This document shows positions 1 through 11,800 of a stretch of 64,000 bases of DNA, in pieces. The DNA comes from Thiohalocapsa sp. Its GTDB lineage: Bacteria; Pseudomonadota; Gammaproteobacteria; Chromatiales; Chromatiaceae. The notes under the pieces are model-generated. The model had not been told where the DNA came from. It ran no database searches and saw nothing but the letters and a program-made list of their open reading frames with translations. The translations under genes were made by a program, and so were the position numbers. The stretch lies in NCBI GenBank assembly GCA_028277725.1, contig JANQFX010000111.1, positions 1 through 64,000 on the forward strand, in the 5' to 3' direction. Each line of letters opens with the position of its first letter. The first letter of the stretch is position 1.

Positions 1-376
1 GAGGCACAACGACGCGGAATAGTCACGCTATTCCAAGGAGTTGTAACAAAGCTGGGCGGCCCGCGGGGCGTGCCATGGCGACCGTAGCGCCCATCACCCA
101 ATGGGTGATGTCGAATTCTCCATGGAACCGGAAGCAAGTCAGCGCCTTGCATAGAAGTCGGCGCGGTCGACTGCTCCATCTAGGTTCAACAAGCCGGACT
201 ATGCAACGCCGCCGGGCCGGCGAGAAGCCCTCGGGAACGCTGACCTGCAATCGGCGGATCGCAGCGGGCGGAGGACCGCCGCGGCGGGCCCGGAGGCTCG
301 GGTCCGGCCCCGATGCGACCGACCTCCGTATACTGACGACCGAGCCATCGCATCCATCACCGACGAGACCAGTGCC
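1..376. other. Gene-free leader of the window with two hairpins
   Basis: No convincing gene is seen in these 376 bases; the short open frames on both strands look like noise. Two clean inverted repeats are visible: GGAATAG/CTATTCC at 16-34 with a 5-nt loop, and a 9-bp perfect repeat at 92-110 (CATCACCCA / TGGGTGATG around one A). A TATACT-like hexamer lies near 331, upstream of the DUF350 gene, but no good -35 accompanies it. Confidence 0.5.
92..110. repeat. 9-bp perfect inverted repeat, operator-like
   Basis: Two perfect 9-base arms, CATCACCCA at 92-100 and TGGGTGATG at 102-110, are separated by a single A. The compact symmetry and lack of a T-run fit a dimeric-regulator operator better than a terminator. 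It lies about 270 bases upstream of the DUF350 gene; no cognate regulator can be named. Confidence 0.4.
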
Positions 377-607
377 ATGACCGACTTCCTCGACCCCGCG
401 TTACTGAACTTCGTCTACGCCGCCATGGGCGGCGCACTGACCCTGCTGTTCATGTGGTTCGGCTGCAAGATCTTCGGCCACATCGTCGCCTTCGACGTCC
501 AGGCGGAGTTGGCCCGCGGCAATCAGGCGGTGGGCATGATGATCATGGGCATTTTCATCGGCATCGGCATCGCCATGGGGCTCGTCGTCGGTCTGGGGCT
601 CAATTGA
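377..607 (+). CDS. DUF350 family inner-membrane protein
   Basis: A 76-residue protein with two hydrophobic helices (about residues 11-29 and 49-73) separated by a short polar stretch containing FDVQAELARGN. This matches the small DUF350 (YjfL-type) membrane family, whose function is unknown; the size fits a single DUF350 unit. The stop codon overlaps the ATG of the downstream lytic transglycosylase by one base (TGATG at 605-609), so the two are probably translationally coupled and in one operon. No strong Shine-Dalgarno sequence precedes the ATG. The family call is fairly sure; no role is claimed beyond membrane location. Confidence 0.75.
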   Translation: MTDFLDPALLNFVYAAMGGALTLLFMWFGCKIFGHIVAFDVQAELARGNQAVGMMIMGIFIGIGIAMGLVVGLGLN

Positions 608-1557
608 TGCGACGGGTGGCGCGGCCAGCCCCGGGCCGATCCATCACCGGGCACCTGCTCACCGGCTGGATCGCCGGTTTGGGACTGACGACCAAGGTCA
701 TGGCCGCCACGCCGCTGCCGCCGGTGGACGACCCGAGCTGGACCGACCGCTACGACGAGCACTTTCGCAAGTATGCCAAGCGCTACTTCGGCCCCGGCCA
801 CGACTGGCGCTGGTTCAAGTCCCAGGCCATTGCGGAGTCCACGCTCAATCCCCGAGCCCGTTCCCCCGCCGGCGCCCTCGGCCTGATGCAGATCCTGCCC
901 AGCACCTTCGGCGACATCCGCCGCAGCAACCCGAGCATCAAGAGCCTGCGCGACCCGCGCTGGAACATCGCCGCCGGCATCTACTACGATCGCCAGCTCT
1001 ACAAACGCTGGGGCGAACGCTTCGGCCAGTTCGACGACAAGCTCGACTACACCTTCGCCAGCTACAACGCCGGTTTCGGCGGCATGAGCCGGGCCTACCG
1101 CAAGGCCGGAAACCCAAGCGCCCCTCTGCCCTGGTCCGAGGTGGCACCCCACGCCCCGGCCGAGACCCGTTCCTATGTCGCGAAAATCAACGGCCTGATG
1201 ACCGAGGTGCAGGCGGCCGAGGAACGCGACGCACAGGAACGCGCCGAACGCGAGCACCTGGCCGCGGAGGCCGAACGACAAGCGGCCGAGGCACAGGCGG
1301 AGGAAGGCGCGACGGACAAGCCCAAGGCGGGCCAGGGGCCCAGCCTGCGGGAACGTTTGGCCACCTGGCTCCGTCGCGACGAACCGGACGGCGAAACACC
1401 TGCATCCGCGTCCACGGCCAGCAGCGACGGAGCTACAAGGGCAGATGGCGCGACCGTAAGCGCCGATACACCCTCGTTGGAACCGGAAGCGCAGACGGCG
1501 ACCCCCGAAGCGTCGGAGCCCGAGGCGCCGGATGCATCGGCTTCAACGGGCACTTGA
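607..1557 (+). CDS. Lytic transglycosylase, SLT domain
   Basis: A 316-residue secreted or anchored murein hydrolase that would cleave MurNAc-GlcNAc bonds in the periplasm. After an N-terminal hydrophobic stretch (about residues 13-33) comes an SLT/MltE-type goose-lysozyme fold. FKSQAIAESTLNP carries the catalytic Glu, GALGLMQILPST is the classic loop, and FASYNAGFGGMSRA follows. From about residue 195 the chain becomes a charged, Ala/Glu-rich probable coiled coil and then a low-complexity acidic tail, which may place the enzyme in the envelope. The ATG at 607 overlaps the upstream stop; an open frame extends upstream inside the DUF350 gene in another frame but is not coding there. The family is clear; the specific paralogue is not. 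Confidence 0.85.
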   Translation: MRRVARPAPGRSITGHLLTGWIAGLGLTTKVMAATPLPPVDDPSWTDRYDEHFRKYAKRYFGPGHDWRWFKSQAIAESTLNPRARSPAGALGLMQILPSTFGDIRRSNPSIKSLRDPRWNIAAGIYYDRQLYKRWGERFGQFDDKLDYTFASYNAGFGGMSRAYRKAGNPSAPLPWSEVAPHAPAETRSYVAKINGLMTEVQAAEERDAQERAEREHLAAEAERQAAEAQAEEGATDKPKAGQGPSLRERLATWLRRDEPDGETPASASTASSDGATRADGATVSADTPSLEPEAQTATPEASEPEAPDASASTGT

Positions 1558-1790
1558 GGAGACCAGGGCCGACACCGGCAAGCACGCACTAGCCTGGTGA
1601 GACCCCGGACTTCATCAACGACCAGGGCGCCGAGGTGACGATCAGCGGCGGCAGGGGCGGGCGCGCCATCGGCTTCTTCCGCGAGGCCGATGTCCGGACG
1701 ACAACCGGGGCGAGCGGCACGCTCGAAGAGGCCCCGCAGGCCCACTTGAACGGCCATCTGCCGGGTATCCGCCGGTCCTCCGTCTCTTGC

Positions 1791-4700
1791 TCAGCCGACC
1801 CAGACGCGGGCGTTTCGGAACAGGCGCAACCAGGGGGCATCTTCACCCCAGCCATCGGGGTGCCAGCTGTGTTGCAGGCTGCGGAAAACGCGCTCGGGGT
1901 GCGGCATTAGGATCGTCACCCGACCATCCTCGCTCGTGAGGCCGGTGATACCGCCCGGTGAGCCGTTGGGGTTGGCCGGGTAGCGCCCGGCCGGTTCGCC
2001 GCCGGTCTCGACATAGCGCACACCGACATAGGGCTCAGCGGCGGCCAGATGTTGCGCGTTGCGGAACTCCGCCCGACCCTCGCCGTGGGCGACGGCGATG
2101 GGCATGCGCGAGCCCGCCATGCCGGCGAGCAGCACCGAAGGGCTGTCCTGCACCTCGACCAGGCTCAGCCGGGCCTCGAACTGCTCGGAGCGGTTGCACA
2201 CGAAGTGCGGCCAGTGCGCCGCACCCGGAATCAGTTCACGCAGATTTGCTAGCATCTGGCAGCCGTTGCAGACACCGAGGGCGAAGGTGTCGGTGCGCTC
2301 GAAAAAGGTCTGGAACTGCTCCCGCGCCCGGGCATTGAACAGGATGGTCTTGGCCCAGCCCTCGCCGGCGCCGAGCACATCGCCGTAGCTGAAGCCGCCA
2401 CAGGCCGCGAGCCCATGGAAGCCGGCCAGGTCGCGGCGGCCGGCGATGATGTCCGACATGTGCACGTCGACGCAGTCGAAACCGGCGCGATGGAAGGCCG
2501 CCGCCATCTCCAGCTGACCGTTGACGCCCTGCTCGCGCAGCACGGCCAACCTCGGCCGGACACCACTATTGATCAGCGGCGCGGCCACGTTCTCCGCCGG
2601 ATCGAAGCCGAGCCGCGCATGCAGCCCCGGATCATCGGCGTCGATGCGCGCGTACTCCTCGTCCGCGCACTCCGGGTTGTCACGCAGCCGCTGCATGCGC
2701 CAGCTGGTCTCGGACCACAGCCGTTGCAGTTCGGCGCGTCCGGCATCGAGCAGCGCCGCGTCGCCGCTGCGCAGGCACACCCGCCCGTCCGTCGTCGGCC
2801 GGCCGATGACGGCGACGCAGTCCGCGAGCCCGTGCTCTGCGAAACAGGCCAGCACCACCTCCCGGTCGGCGCGGCGGATCTGCAGCACCGCGCCCAGTTC
2901 CTCTGAGAACAGCGCCGCCAGCAGGTCGCGCCCGCCCGCGCCCGTCGCCGACAGCAGGGCAAGGTCGACATCGATCCCGCAGCGCCCGGCGAAGGCCATC
3001 TCCACCAGGGTCGCGAGCAGGCCGCCGTCGGAGCGATCGTGATAGGCCAGCAAGCGCCCATCCGCATTGAGCTGCTGTATGGCCGCGAACAGGCCCCGCA
3101 GCAGCGCGGGGTCGTCCAGGTCCGGCGGAGTGCCGCCGAGGCCTTGGTAGACCTGTGCAAGACAGGAGCCACCCAGGCGATCCTGGCCGCGGCCGAGATC
3201 CACCAGCAGCAGGTCCGTGTCGGCAAGCGCACTGCCCGCGGGCGCATGCAACCAGGGCGTCAGCACGCCGGCGGCATCGGTCACCGGCGCGAAGGCAGAG
3301 ACGATCAGCGACAGCGGCGCGGTCATGGCATGCTGCTCGCCGTCGGCGCCCTGCCAGACCGTCTTCATGCTCATGGAGTCCTTGCCCACCGGGATGGCGA
3401 TACCGAGTGCCGGGCACAGCTCCTCGCCCACGGCACGCACCGTGTCGTAGAGCCGGGCGTCCTCACCCGGATACCCGGCGGCGGCCATCCAGTTGGCGGA
3501 CAGCTTGACATCGCCCAGGGCGCCGATGGGCGCCGCGACGACATTCGTGATGGCCTCGGCGACGGCCATGCGTCCGGCCGCCGGTGCATCCAACAGGGCC
3601 AGCGGCGTGCGCTCGCCGATGGCCATGGCCTCACCGGTGCTGCCGTCGTAGTCGGTCAGGGTCACGGCGCAGTCCGCCACCGGCACCTGCCAGGGCCCGA
3701 CCATCTGGTCGCGTGCCACCAGGCCGGTGACGGTGCGATCGCCGATGGTGATCAGGAAGGTCTTGTCCGCCACGGTCGGCAGGCGCAGCACCCGCTCCAC
3801 GGCATCGCGCAGCTCCAGAGCGGTCGTGTCCAGCGGGCCGGACGGCGCGGGCAGGCGCTGGACGGCGCGGGTCATCTTCGGCGGTTTGCCGAACAGCAAC
3901 TGCATGGGCATGTCGATGGGGGCGTCGCCGAAGTGCTCATCGCCCAGCCGGAGGTGCTCCCGCTCGACGGCCTCGCCAACCACGGCCAAGGGGCAGCGCT
4001 CGCGTTCGCAGATGTCGGCGAACTCCTCCATGTGCGCCGCGTCGATGGCCAGCACATAGCGCTCCTGGGCCTCGTTGCACCAGATCTCCATCGGCGCCAT
4101 GCCCGGGTCGGCATTCGGCACCCGGCGCAGCTCGAAGTCGGCACCGCGTCCGGCATCGTGCACCAGCTCCGGCAGTGCGTTGGACAGGCCACCGGCACCG
4201 ACGTCGTGGATGAACAGGATCGGGTTGTCGTCGCCACGACCCCAGCAGCGGTCGATGACCTCCTGGCAGCGGCGTTCCATTTCCGGGTTGGCACGCTGCA
4301 CCGACGCGAAATCGAGGTCCTCCGCCGAGGCCCCGCTGGCCATGCTGGAGGCCGCGCCACCGCCGAGGCCGATGAGCATCGCGGGGCCACCGAGCACCAC
4401 CAGCGGCGTGCCGGCCGGGAAGGCGATCTTCTGCACGTGCTCGGCACGGATGCTGCCGAGACCGCCGGCGAGCATGATGGGCTTGTGGTAGCCGCGCAGT
4501 TCCTGGCCACCGTCGGCCGTCGGCACCTGCTGCTCATAGGTGCGGAACCAACCGGCCAGGTTCGGTCGCCCGAACTCGTTGTTGAAGGCCGCGGCGCCGA
4601 TGGGCCCCTCGCGCATGATATCCAGCGCGGAGACGATGCGCCCCGGCCGGCCCCAACCCTGCCCCTGCTCCCAGGGCTGCTCGCCGCCGGGGATGCGTAG

Positions 4701-5717
4701 GTTGGACACCGAGAACCCGCACAGCCCAGCCTTGGGCTTGCCGCCACGGCCGGTGGCACCCTCGTCACGGATCTCGCCACCGGCGCCCGTGGCGGCGCCT
4801 GGATCGGGCGCGATGGCCGTCGGATGGTTGTGGGTCTCCACCTTCATCAGGATATGCACGGGCTCGAGGCTCGCCCGGTAGAGGCAGGTGCCGGGCTCCG
4901 GCTGCCAGCGCGCGCCGGGCCAGCCCTCGATCACCGCCGCGTTGTCCTGGTACGCCGAGAGCACGGCCTGCGGTGAGCGCTCGGTGCTGCGGCGAATCAT
5001 CTGGAACAGACTGCTCGGCTGCGCCTCGCCATCGATGACCCAGCTGGCGTTGAAGATCTTGTGCCGGCAGTGCTCGGAGTTGGCCTGGGCGAACATCATC
5101 AGCTCCACGTCCGTGGGGTTGCGCCCCAGGGCGGTGAAGCTCTCCACCAGATAGTCGATCTCATCGGCAGACAGGGCGAGCCCGAGTTCCGCATTCGCGG
5201 CGACCAGGGCATCGCGCCCGCCTGCGAGCAGATCGACCCGCGTCAGCGGGCGCGGCTCCGCCCGGGCGAACAGCTGCTCGGCCCCGTCGAGGTCGAACAT
5301 CGCCAGCTCGGTCATGCGGTCGTGCAGCTCGGCGGCGGCGATGGCGAGCGCGGCGTCGTCGAGGCCGGATGCACTGAGTTGGAATGCGGTACCACGCTCC
5401 AGGCGTCGCACGGCGGCGAGCCCGCACTGCCGGGCGATGTCCGTTGCCTTCGACGACCAGGGCGAGATCGTGCCGGGCCGGGGCATCACCAGAATCAGCC
5501 GGCCGTCGGGCAGCTCCGCGCTGTCGCCGCTCGGGCCGTAGGTCAGCAGGCGCTCGAGCAGCCCCTGTTCCTCTGGCTCGAGCGGCCGCTCGAGCTGGGC
5601 AAAATGCATGAGCCGCGCGGTAAGACGCGCTTCGGTCAGGCCCACCTCGCGCAGACGCTGTTCGAGCTTGGCCAGGCGAAAGCCGGAGAAGGCGGGTGCG
5701 CCGCGCAGGCACAGCAT
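1791..5717 (-). CDS. purL: Phosphoribosylformylglycinamidine synthase
   Basis: This is the large single-chain FGAM synthase of purine synthesis (FGAR + Gln + ATP to FGAM), 1308 residues, the size expected in Gammaproteobacteria. An N-terminal PurS-like part precedes two AIRS-type ATP-grasp halves ([44 protein letters not shown]). A C-terminal class I glutaminase follows, with nucleophile Cys in VCNGCQM near residue 1150 and the PHPER triad motif near the end. The start was set at the ATG giving [14 protein letters not shown], which matches the usual family N terminus; six more in-frame codons lie upstream. It is divergent from purM, and a TATGAT-like -10 on the minus strand (5759-5764) may drive it. 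Confidence 0.97.
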   Translation of the reverse strand: MLCLRGAPAFSGFRLAKLEQRLREVGLTEARLTARLMHFAQLERPLEPEEQGLLERLLTYGPSGDSAELPDGRLILVMPRPGTISPWSSKATDIARQCGLAAVRRLERGTAFQLSASGLDDAALAIAAAELHDRMTELAMFDLDGAEQLFARAEPRPLTRVDLLAGGRDALVAANAELGLALSADEIDYLVESFTALGRNPTDVELMMFAQANSEHCRHKIFNASWVIDGEAQPSSLFQMIRRSTERSPQAVLSAYQDNAAVIEGWPGARWQPEPGTCLYRASLEPVHILMKVETHNHPTAIAPDPGAATGAGGEIRDEGATGRGGKPKAGLCGFSVSNLRIPGGEQPWEQGQGWGRPGRIVSALDIMREGPIGAAAFNNEFGRPNLAGWFRTYEQQVPTADGGQELRGYHKPIMLAGGLGSIRAEHVQKIAFPAGTPLVVLGGPAMLIGLGGGAASSMASGASAEDLDFASVQRANPEMERRCQEVIDRCWGRGDDNPILFIHDVGAGGLSNALPELVHDAGRGADFELRRVPNADPGMAPMEIWCNEAQERYVLAIDAAHMEEFADICERERCPLAVVGEAVEREHLRLGDEHFGDAPIDMPMQLLFGKPPKMTRAVQRLPAPSGPLDTTALELRDAVERVLRLPTVADKTFLITIGDRTVTGLVARDQMVGPWQVPVADCAVTLTDYDGSTGEAMAIGERTPLALLDAPAAGRMAVAEAITNVVAAPIGALGDVKLSANWMAAAGYPGEDARLYDTVRAVGEELCPALGIAIPVGKDSMSMKTVWQGADGEQHAMTAPLSLIVSAFAPVTDAAGVLTPWLHAPAGSALADTDLLLVDLGRGQDRLGGSCLAQVYQGLGGTPPDLDDPALLRGLFAAIQQLNADGRLLAYHDRSDGGLLATLVEMAFAGRCGIDVDLALLSATGAGGRDLLAALFSEELGAVLQIRRADREVVLACFAEHGLADCVAVIGRPTTDGRVCLRSGDAALLDAGRAELQRLWSETSWRMQRLRDNPECADEEYARIDADDPGLHARLGFDPAENVAAPLINSGVRPRLAVLREQGVNGQLEMAAAFHRAGFDCVDVHMSDIIAGRRDLAGFHGLAACGGFSYGDVLGAGEGWAKTILFNARAREQFQTFFERTDTFALGVCNGCQMLANLRELIPGAAHWPHFVCNRSEQFEARLSLVEVQDSPSVLLAGMAGSRMPIAVAHGEGRAEFRNAQHLAAAEPYVGVRYVETGGEPAGRYPANPNGSPGGITGLTSEDGRVTILMPHPERVFRSLQHSWHPDGWGEDAPWLRLFRNARVWVG

Positions 5718-5965
5718 GTCGGATTCCTCAAGCAACAGGGTTCACGATCCAACCGAGCATCATACGTGACGCGCGCGAATCTTGAGCCGGGGGCCGATGC
5801 ATGGCGTGCTGCCTCGGGCGAGGCCGCCGCCCTGACACCGCTCGCACGTCACCGGATGAATCGCATGCGCGCCGAGCGTTGCGGCGGCGCCAACGCGTGC
5901 GAGAATAGCGCCGCCGGCCGCGACCGCCGGCCTTGCGTTGCACCAGACTCCAGAGGCCGCCAGAG
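5718..5965. promoter_or_regulatory. Divergent purL / purM promoter region
   Basis: A 248-base spacer between the divergent purL and purMN genes must carry promoters for both. Candidate elements by eye: minus-strand TATGAT at 5759-5764 for purL, and plus-strand TTGCGG (5879-5884), 16 bases, GAGAAT (5901-5906) for purM. No good match to the enterobacterial PurR box was found, so regulation by PurR is not supported here. Confidence 0.3.
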
Positions 5966-7036
5966 ATGACCACCGAATCCATGACCTACCGCGCCGCCGG
6001 GGTCGACATCGACGCCGGCGAGGCGCTGGTGCATCGCATCAAACCCGCCGTCGCCGCCACCAACCGGCCCGGTGTGCTCTCCGGCCTGGGCGGCTTCGGC
6101 GGGCTCTTCGAACTCCCCGCGGGCTACCGCAACCCGGTGCTGGTCTCGGGCACCGACGGCGTCGGCACCAAGCTCAAGCTCGCCATCGCCACGGGCCGCC
6201 ACGGCGGCGTCGGTATCGACCTGGTGGCCATGTGTGCCAACGACATCGTCGTCTGCGGCGCCGAGCCCCTGTTCTTCCTCGACTACTACGCCACCGGCAA
6301 GCTGGATGTGGACGTGGCCGCCAGCGTGGTGGAGGGCATCGCCGAGGGCTGCAAGCGCGCCGGCTGCGCGCTGATCGGCGGCGAGACGGCAGAGATGCCC
6401 GGGATGTATGGAGCCGGCGACTACGACCTGGCCGGCTTCTGCGTCGGTATCGTCGAGAAGGACCAGGTATTGAGGCCCGACCGTTTGCGTCCGGGCGATG
6501 CGCTGATCGCGCTGTCCTCCAGCGGCCCGCACTCCAACGGCTACTCGCTGATCCGCCGCGTGCTGGAGGCGAGCGGCGCCGATTTGGGCGCCCCGCTGCC
6601 GACGAACGCCGCCGACTCGCCCTCGGAGCAGGCACCCAGCCTGGGCGACGCCCTGCTCGCCCCCACCCGCATCTACGCCAAGACCGCGCTGGCCCTGGTA
6701 CGCCATGGCAGCGTCCATGCCCTGGCACATATCACCGGCGGCGGCATCAGCGAGAATCTGCCCCGCTCCCTGCCCGAGGGCACCAAGGCCGTGGTCGACC
6801 TGCGCAGCTGGACGCCACCGGCCGTGTTCGGCTGGCTGCGCGACGCGGGCAACATCGACCAATACGAGATGCTACGCACCTTCAACTGCGGCGTCGGCAT
6901 GATCGCCTGCGTCAGCGCCGACCGCGCTGCGGGGGCCTGTGAACTGCTGCGCCTCGCCGGCGAGCAGGCCTGGATCATCGGCCGCGTGGAACCGCATCGC
7001 GGGGAGCCGGTGGTGGAGTACGCAGGTGGCCGCTGA
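5966..7036 (+). CDS. purM: Phosphoribosylformylglycinamidine cyclo-ligase (AIR synthetase)
   Basis: It catalyses ATP-dependent ring closure of FGAM to AIR, the step after PurL. The 356-residue protein starts [18 protein letters not shown], aligning with known PurM N termini, so the ATG at 5966 is chosen over one eleven codons upstream. Landmarks are [44 protein letters not shown] and [12 protein letters not shown], all typical of the PurM/AIRS fold. It is divergent from purL, and its 3' end overlaps purN by 11 bases, so purM and purN form one translationally coupled operon. Confidence 0.97.
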   Translation: MTTESMTYRAAGVDIDAGEALVHRIKPAVAATNRPGVLSGLGGFGGLFELPAGYRNPVLVSGTDGVGTKLKLAIATGRHGGVGIDLVAMCANDIVVCGAEPLFFLDYYATGKLDVDVAASVVEGIAEGCKRAGCALIGGETAEMPGMYGAGDYDLAGFCVGIVEKDQVLRPDRLRPGDALIALSSSGPHSNGYSLIRRVLEASGADLGAPLPTNAADSPSEQAPSLGDALLAPTRIYAKTALALVRHGSVHALAHITGGGISENLPRSLPEGTKAVVDLRSWTPPAVFGWLRDAGNIDQYEMLRTFNCGVGMIACVSADRAAGACELLRLAGEQAWIIGRVEPHRGEPVVEYAGGR

Positions 7037-7721
7037 GACCACGGCCGGAGCGCGCCTGCCGCTGGTGGTGCTGATCTCCGGCGGCGGCAGCAACCTGCAG
7101 GCCCTGATCGACGCAGAGCGGGCCGGTACCCTGCCGGTCGACATCCGCGCCGTGATCAGCAACCGCGCAGACGCGGGCGGGCTGGCGCGGGCCGGACGGG
7201 CTGGGATCGCCACGCGGGTGTTGAGCCACCGGGATTTCGGCAACCGCGAGGACTACGACCGCGCGCTGGACGGGCTGGTCCGCGAATTCGAACCCGAGCT
7301 GGTGGTGCTCGCGGGTTTCATGCGCATCCTGACGCCCCGATTCGTCGCCGGCTTCCGCGGACGCATGTTCAACATCCATCCGTCGCTGCTACCGAAGTAC
7401 CCGGGCCTGCACACCCACCAGCGCGCGCTGGATGCCGGCGACACCGAGCACGGAGCGACGGTGCACTTCGTTACCGAGGAACTCGACGGCGGACCGCCCG
7501 TGCTCCAGGCGCGTGTACCCGTGCTGCCCGGCGACGACGCCGAGCGACTCGCGGCGCGGGTGCTGGAGCACGAACACCACATCTACCCTCTGGCGGTGCG
7601 CTGGTTTGCCGACGGCCGGCTTGCCCTCGATGCCGAAGGACGAGCGAGACTGGACGGCGAAGCGCTGCGCGCTCCCATTCAGCTCGACGACGCGTCGACA
7701 CCGGTGGGCCACCTGTCGTAA
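7026..7721 (+). CDS. purN: Phosphoribosylglycinamide formyltransferase
   Basis: It transfers a formyl group from 10-formyl-THF to GAR. From the GTG at 7026 the product is 231 residues. It shows the family opening [17 protein letters not shown], the active-site segment [11 protein letters not shown], the catalytic [17 protein letters not shown] (Asn-His) and [16 protein letters not shown] with the conserved Asp. The open frame reaches upstream into purM, but that extension (many Ser/Cys/Trp) is not coding; GTG gives the proper N terminus and an 11-base overlap with purM. The C-terminal about 30 residues go past the usual catalytic core. Confidence 0.96.
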   Translation: MAAETTAGARLPLVVLISGGGSNLQALIDAERAGTLPVDIRAVISNRADAGGLARAGRAGIATRVLSHRDFGNREDYDRALDGLVREFEPELVVLAGFMRILTPRFVAGFRGRMFNIHPSLLPKYPGLHTHQRALDAGDTEHGATVHFVTEELDGGPPVLQARVPVLPGDDAERLAARVLEHEHHIYPLAVRWFADGRLALDAEGRARLDGEALRAPIQLDDASTPVGHLS

Positions 7722-7831
7722 GGCCGCCACCCGGCGCACAACCTCGGCTCTTAGGCAGCGCGGCGGAGGACGTGATCCAAGCCGCACTGTTGCCCGGACT
7801 TGCCGCACTCCAACCCGCCGCCGACGCCCAC

Positions 7832-8740
7832 ATGCCCCAACTCAACCTCAAGCACCTCCGCTACTTCTGGACCGTCGCCAGCCAGGGCTCCATCGCCCGC
7901 GCAGCCGACAGCCTGCACCTGACGCCACAGACCATCAGCGGCCAACTGCGCGAGCTGGAACACCAGATCGGGGACAAGCTGTTCGCCAAATCCGGCCGCA
8001 ACCTGGCCCTGACCGACACCGGCCGACTGGTGTTCTCGTACGCCGACGAGATGTTTCGCATCGGCGACGAGCTCCAGGATGTCCTCGCCGGCCGCACACC
8101 CGGCGGCGGGCTGACACTGCACGTGGGCGTGGCCATGGTCCTGCCCAAGCTCCTGACCCACCGCGTGCTGGCCCCGGCGCTCGGCATGGAGGAGCCGGTC
8201 CGGCTGGTCTGCGTCGAGCGCCCGCTGGTGGATCTGCTCTCCGACCTCTCCGTACACAAACTCGATCTGGTCCTCACCGACAGCCCGCTGAACCCGGCAC
8301 TCAATATCCGCGCCTACAACCACCAGCTCGGCGAGTCGGCGAGTGTGTTCCTTGCGCCGCGGGGGCAGGCGGCGCGGTACCGGGACGACTTTCCGCATTC
8401 CCTGGAGGGGGCGCCCTTTCTGATGCCCAGCAGCGGCACGTCCCTGCGTCGGGCGCTGGATCAGTGGCTCCAGGGCATCGGCGTGCGTCCGCGGGTGGTC
8501 GCGGAGCTGGAGGACCGGGCCCTAATGAAGACCTTCGGCGAGGCCGGCGCAGGCATTTTCACCTCGCCCGAGGCGGTGGAGGAGGACGTGCTGCGCAAAT
8601 ACGACGTGGAGCCCATCGGTCGCACCCGGGAAGTGGTGGAGCGCTTCTACGCGATTTCCGCCGAACGCCGCATCAAACACCCGGCGGTGTCCATCATCAC
8701 AGAAGCCGCCCGACGCGGGCTCTTCGGCGGCCACGGCTAG
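7832..8740 (+). CDS. nhaR: LysR-type transcriptional regulator, NhaR-like
   Basis: A 302-residue LysR-family activator. The N-terminal winged helix-turn-helix begins LNLKHLRYFWTVASQGSI and includes LTPQTISGQLRELE, which resembles E. coli NhaR (KHLYYFW and TPQTITGQ-like segments) more than generic LysR proteins. A periplasmic-binding-type effector domain follows from about residue 90. NhaR activates the Na+/H+ antiporter gene nhaA in response to Na+. No antiporter gene lies next to it here, so the target is unknown. The start is uncertain: the frame stays open to a GTG at 7772, but the ATG at 7832 gives the standard N terminus. It is convergent with the downstream kinase gene. Confidence 0.8.
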   Translation: MPQLNLKHLRYFWTVASQGSIARAADSLHLTPQTISGQLRELEHQIGDKLFAKSGRNLALTDTGRLVFSYADEMFRIGDELQDVLAGRTPGGGLTLHVGVAMVLPKLLTHRVLAPALGMEEPVRLVCVERPLVDLLSDLSVHKLDLVLTDSPLNPALNIRAYNHQLGESASVFLAPRGQAARYRDDFPHSLEGAPFLMPSSGTSLRRALDQWLQGIGVRPRVVAELEDRALMKTFGEAGAGIFTSPEAVEEDVLRKYDVEPIGRTREVVERFYAISAERRIKHPAVSIITEAARRGLFGGHG

Positions 8741-8839
8741 GCGGCGACGGGTCGACTGCCAGAGGCTCGACCTCCTGGTCGCCGCATCGACATAGGGTCT
8801 ATTGATCTCCTTCGGCCGGCGATATCGCCGCGTTCGACC

Positions 8840-11800
8840 CTAAGCCTGCCCCAAGGCATCGCGCACCGCGGCCAGCGCGGAGTGTGCGGCCGCGAACTCG
8901 AGCCGGTCGATGTGCTCGGCCACAGGTGCGAGCAACCCTTTCAACTCGATCGCGTTCGGGTATTGCTCGAGGCGCTGGGCGAGCGCGCCGAACGCCAGGC
9001 TCGCGCGCAGGTTGTTGCCGTCGAGCAGCTCCGCCAGTTCGTCCACGAGTTGCGGTAGGAGCTGGTCCTTCCATTGCGCCTCGTCGGCCGTCCCGGGCGG
9101 TGAGTCGTCCATGTCCTCATCGAGGCAGAGGGGGCTCGGGGCGGTCTCTCCCTGGTCGATCTCCAACTCGCTCGGCCCCGAGCCGACCTCGGTCTCTTCC
9201 GCATCGCCCATCGTCTCGACCCAGGACCATACCGCCTCGAGCTCCGCACTGAGCCTGCGGAGGCAGTCGGACGGCAGCGGATCGACCTCGGGGTCGGATC
9301 GCCGGAAGCCCGTCCCGTCGTCTGCATTCGGCTGCACGAGCGCTTGCTTGAGCGCAGTTTGCAGCTCGCGTGCAGCGCGTCCGACGGCATTGAGACCAAG
9401 ATTCAGCGCCACTCCGGCCATGGCATGGACATCGCGGATCGCGGTCTGCAGATCGCCCGCCTCGATGGCAGCCTGCAACGCCTGGATGTCTGCCGGAGTC
9501 TCGGTGCAGAACGCACGCAGCAGACGCCCATGCAGCGACGCATCCCCCCCGAGACGCACCAGTGCACCGGCCAGGTCGACATCCTGCGGCGGCTCGGTCG
9601 CGGCCGCGATCACGGCCGCGCTTGTGTTGGACAGCGTGGCGTTGGACATCATGACGTTGGACTCAGTGGAGTTGGACGCGGCGGCCGCGTCGACCATCGG
9701 TTCAGCGCCCGCGGCGTGGCCCCGCAGTCGAGCAAGCACGCCATAGAGTTCGGCCGGGTCCACGGGTTTGGTCAGATGCTCGTCCATACCCGCGGCCAGG
9801 CTCTTGTCCCGATCGCCTGCCAGGGCGTGGGCGGACATGGCCACGATGGGCAAGCCCTTGTACCTGAGGTCCGCGCGGACGCGGCGCGTCGCCTCGTAGC
9901 CATCCATGCGGGGCATCTGCACATCCATCAGCACCAGGTCGAAGGCATCGGCGGGCGCCTCAGCGAGCCTCTCCAGCGCGGTTTGGCCATCGTCCGCCAG
10001 CGCGACATGCGCACCGGCGTTTGCAAGCAGCGCCGACATCAATTCCTGATTCAGGGGCTGGTCCTCGACCACCAGCACACGCATACCGCGCAGGGCCGGA
10101 CCCGGCGTCGGCTCCGGCGCACGCTCGGGCTCGGAGACCGGCAGCGCCTCGGCCTCGTCGGCGGCGACGGCCGGCAGACTCAGAACCAGGTCGAAGCGAC
10201 TCCCCTCCCCCGGACGACTCTCGACGGCGATGTCACCACCCATCTGCGCCACCAGCTTCCGGCTGATGGCAAGCCCGAGACCGGTGCCGCCGAAGCGGCG
10301 CGTAATCGAGGCATCGGCCTGGGTGAAGGGCCGGAACAGGCGTTGGATCTGTTCCTGCGGAATGCCGATGCCCGTGTCCGATACGGAGAGCAGGACCTTG
10401 AACCGACCCTCCGTGTCCGGATCACAGCGCGCCGCCAGCACGACACTCCCGTGGTCGGTGAACTTGATCGCGTTGCTGAGCAGATTGGCCAACACCTGGC
10501 GCAGCCGTGCCGGGTCACCGCGCACGGCACAACCCCGAGCGCCCGCGTGCTCCAGCTCAAGCCTCAGACCCTTGCGCTTCGCCGCAGTGCGGACCAACTC
10601 CAGCGCCGACTCCGCCAAGGCGTCCACCCGAAACGCCTCCATGCGCAACTCCACCTGGCCACTCTCGACCTTGGACAGGTCGAGGACATCGTTGATCAGG
10701 TCCAGCAGGGCGCGGGCCGCGATCTCGATCTTGCCCACATACGCGCGCTGGCGATCCTCGAGTCTGGTCGCCGCCAGCAGATGCAAGAAGCCGATGACGG
10801 CGTTCATTGGGGTGCGGATCTCATGGCTCATGTTGGCCAGGAACTCGGATTTGGCTCGATTGCCCGCCTCGGCCTTTTGTTCCGCGTAGCGTCGCTCAGC
10901 CGCCTCGGCGCGCAGCTGTTCGTTGGAGGCCCGGAGCTCGGCCAGGCCTGCCGAGACCCGTGACTCCAGCTCCTCGTTGAGCCGATTGAGCTTCTCGTTA
11001 CTTCGTTCCAACTCGGAGGAGTAGAGGCTGTAGACCTCACGCTTCTCCTCCTCCAGCAGATAGAAGCGGTCGGAGATCGCAAACGCCAGGATGATCGCAT
11101 CCCAGGCCGAACCGAACTGCGTCGCCCAAGTGGTGAAGACATTCACGGGCAACAGGCCGAAGGTGGTCATCCCGTACACGATCATCATGCAGAGCGACAC
11201 CCCCCACGCTAGCGTGTAGTAGTAGGCCGGGCGATAGCCGCGTCTGCTCGCCACGATACCGGCCGCGATGAAGACCACGAGCGTCCCGGTCAACCCGACC
11301 GAAAAGCGGATGGCCAGCTCGTAGGGGGCGAACAGCGCCAGCAGCATCCCCACCAGACCCAACCAGCGCAGCCAGCCCAACACGCGATGCAATCGCGGCG
11401 AATGCTGCGCCGTATCGAGGATGGACCGGGTGAACAGAACGCCGGCGAAGTAGGCCAGGCAGAGGAAGAACGGTAGGCTCACGTTGCCCCACCAGGGCGC
11501 CTCCGGCCAGAAGAACTGGAACGAGATACCGTTCAATGCCAGCTGGAAAAAGATGTAGGCGCCGACGAAAAAGGCGTAGTACAGCGCATTACGGTCGCGC
11601 AGCCGCCAGAAGTGATAGAGGTTGTACACGATGAGCATGGCCAGCGCGCCGTAGTACAACGCAAGCAGGCTGTATTCGATCAGCAACTGCTCCAACAGCG
11701 CCGACTCCGCCAGCACCTCCATGGACAGGTTCATCGAACCCTTCGTGGCCATGCGCACGTAGAGGGTCAGTGCCTCGCCCGGCGCGATCTCCAACGGAAA

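Noticed and set aside
3039-4700. Long plus-strand open frame (553 codons) antisense to purL
   Set aside because: Lies wholly inside a clear purL gene; residue content (His/Gly/Gln/Arg-rich) is that of a GC-rich antisense shadow.
9344-10963. Long plus-strand open frame antisense to the hybrid kinase
   Set aside because: The opposite strand has complete HisKA, HATPase, REC and Hpt motifs; this frame shows no domain.
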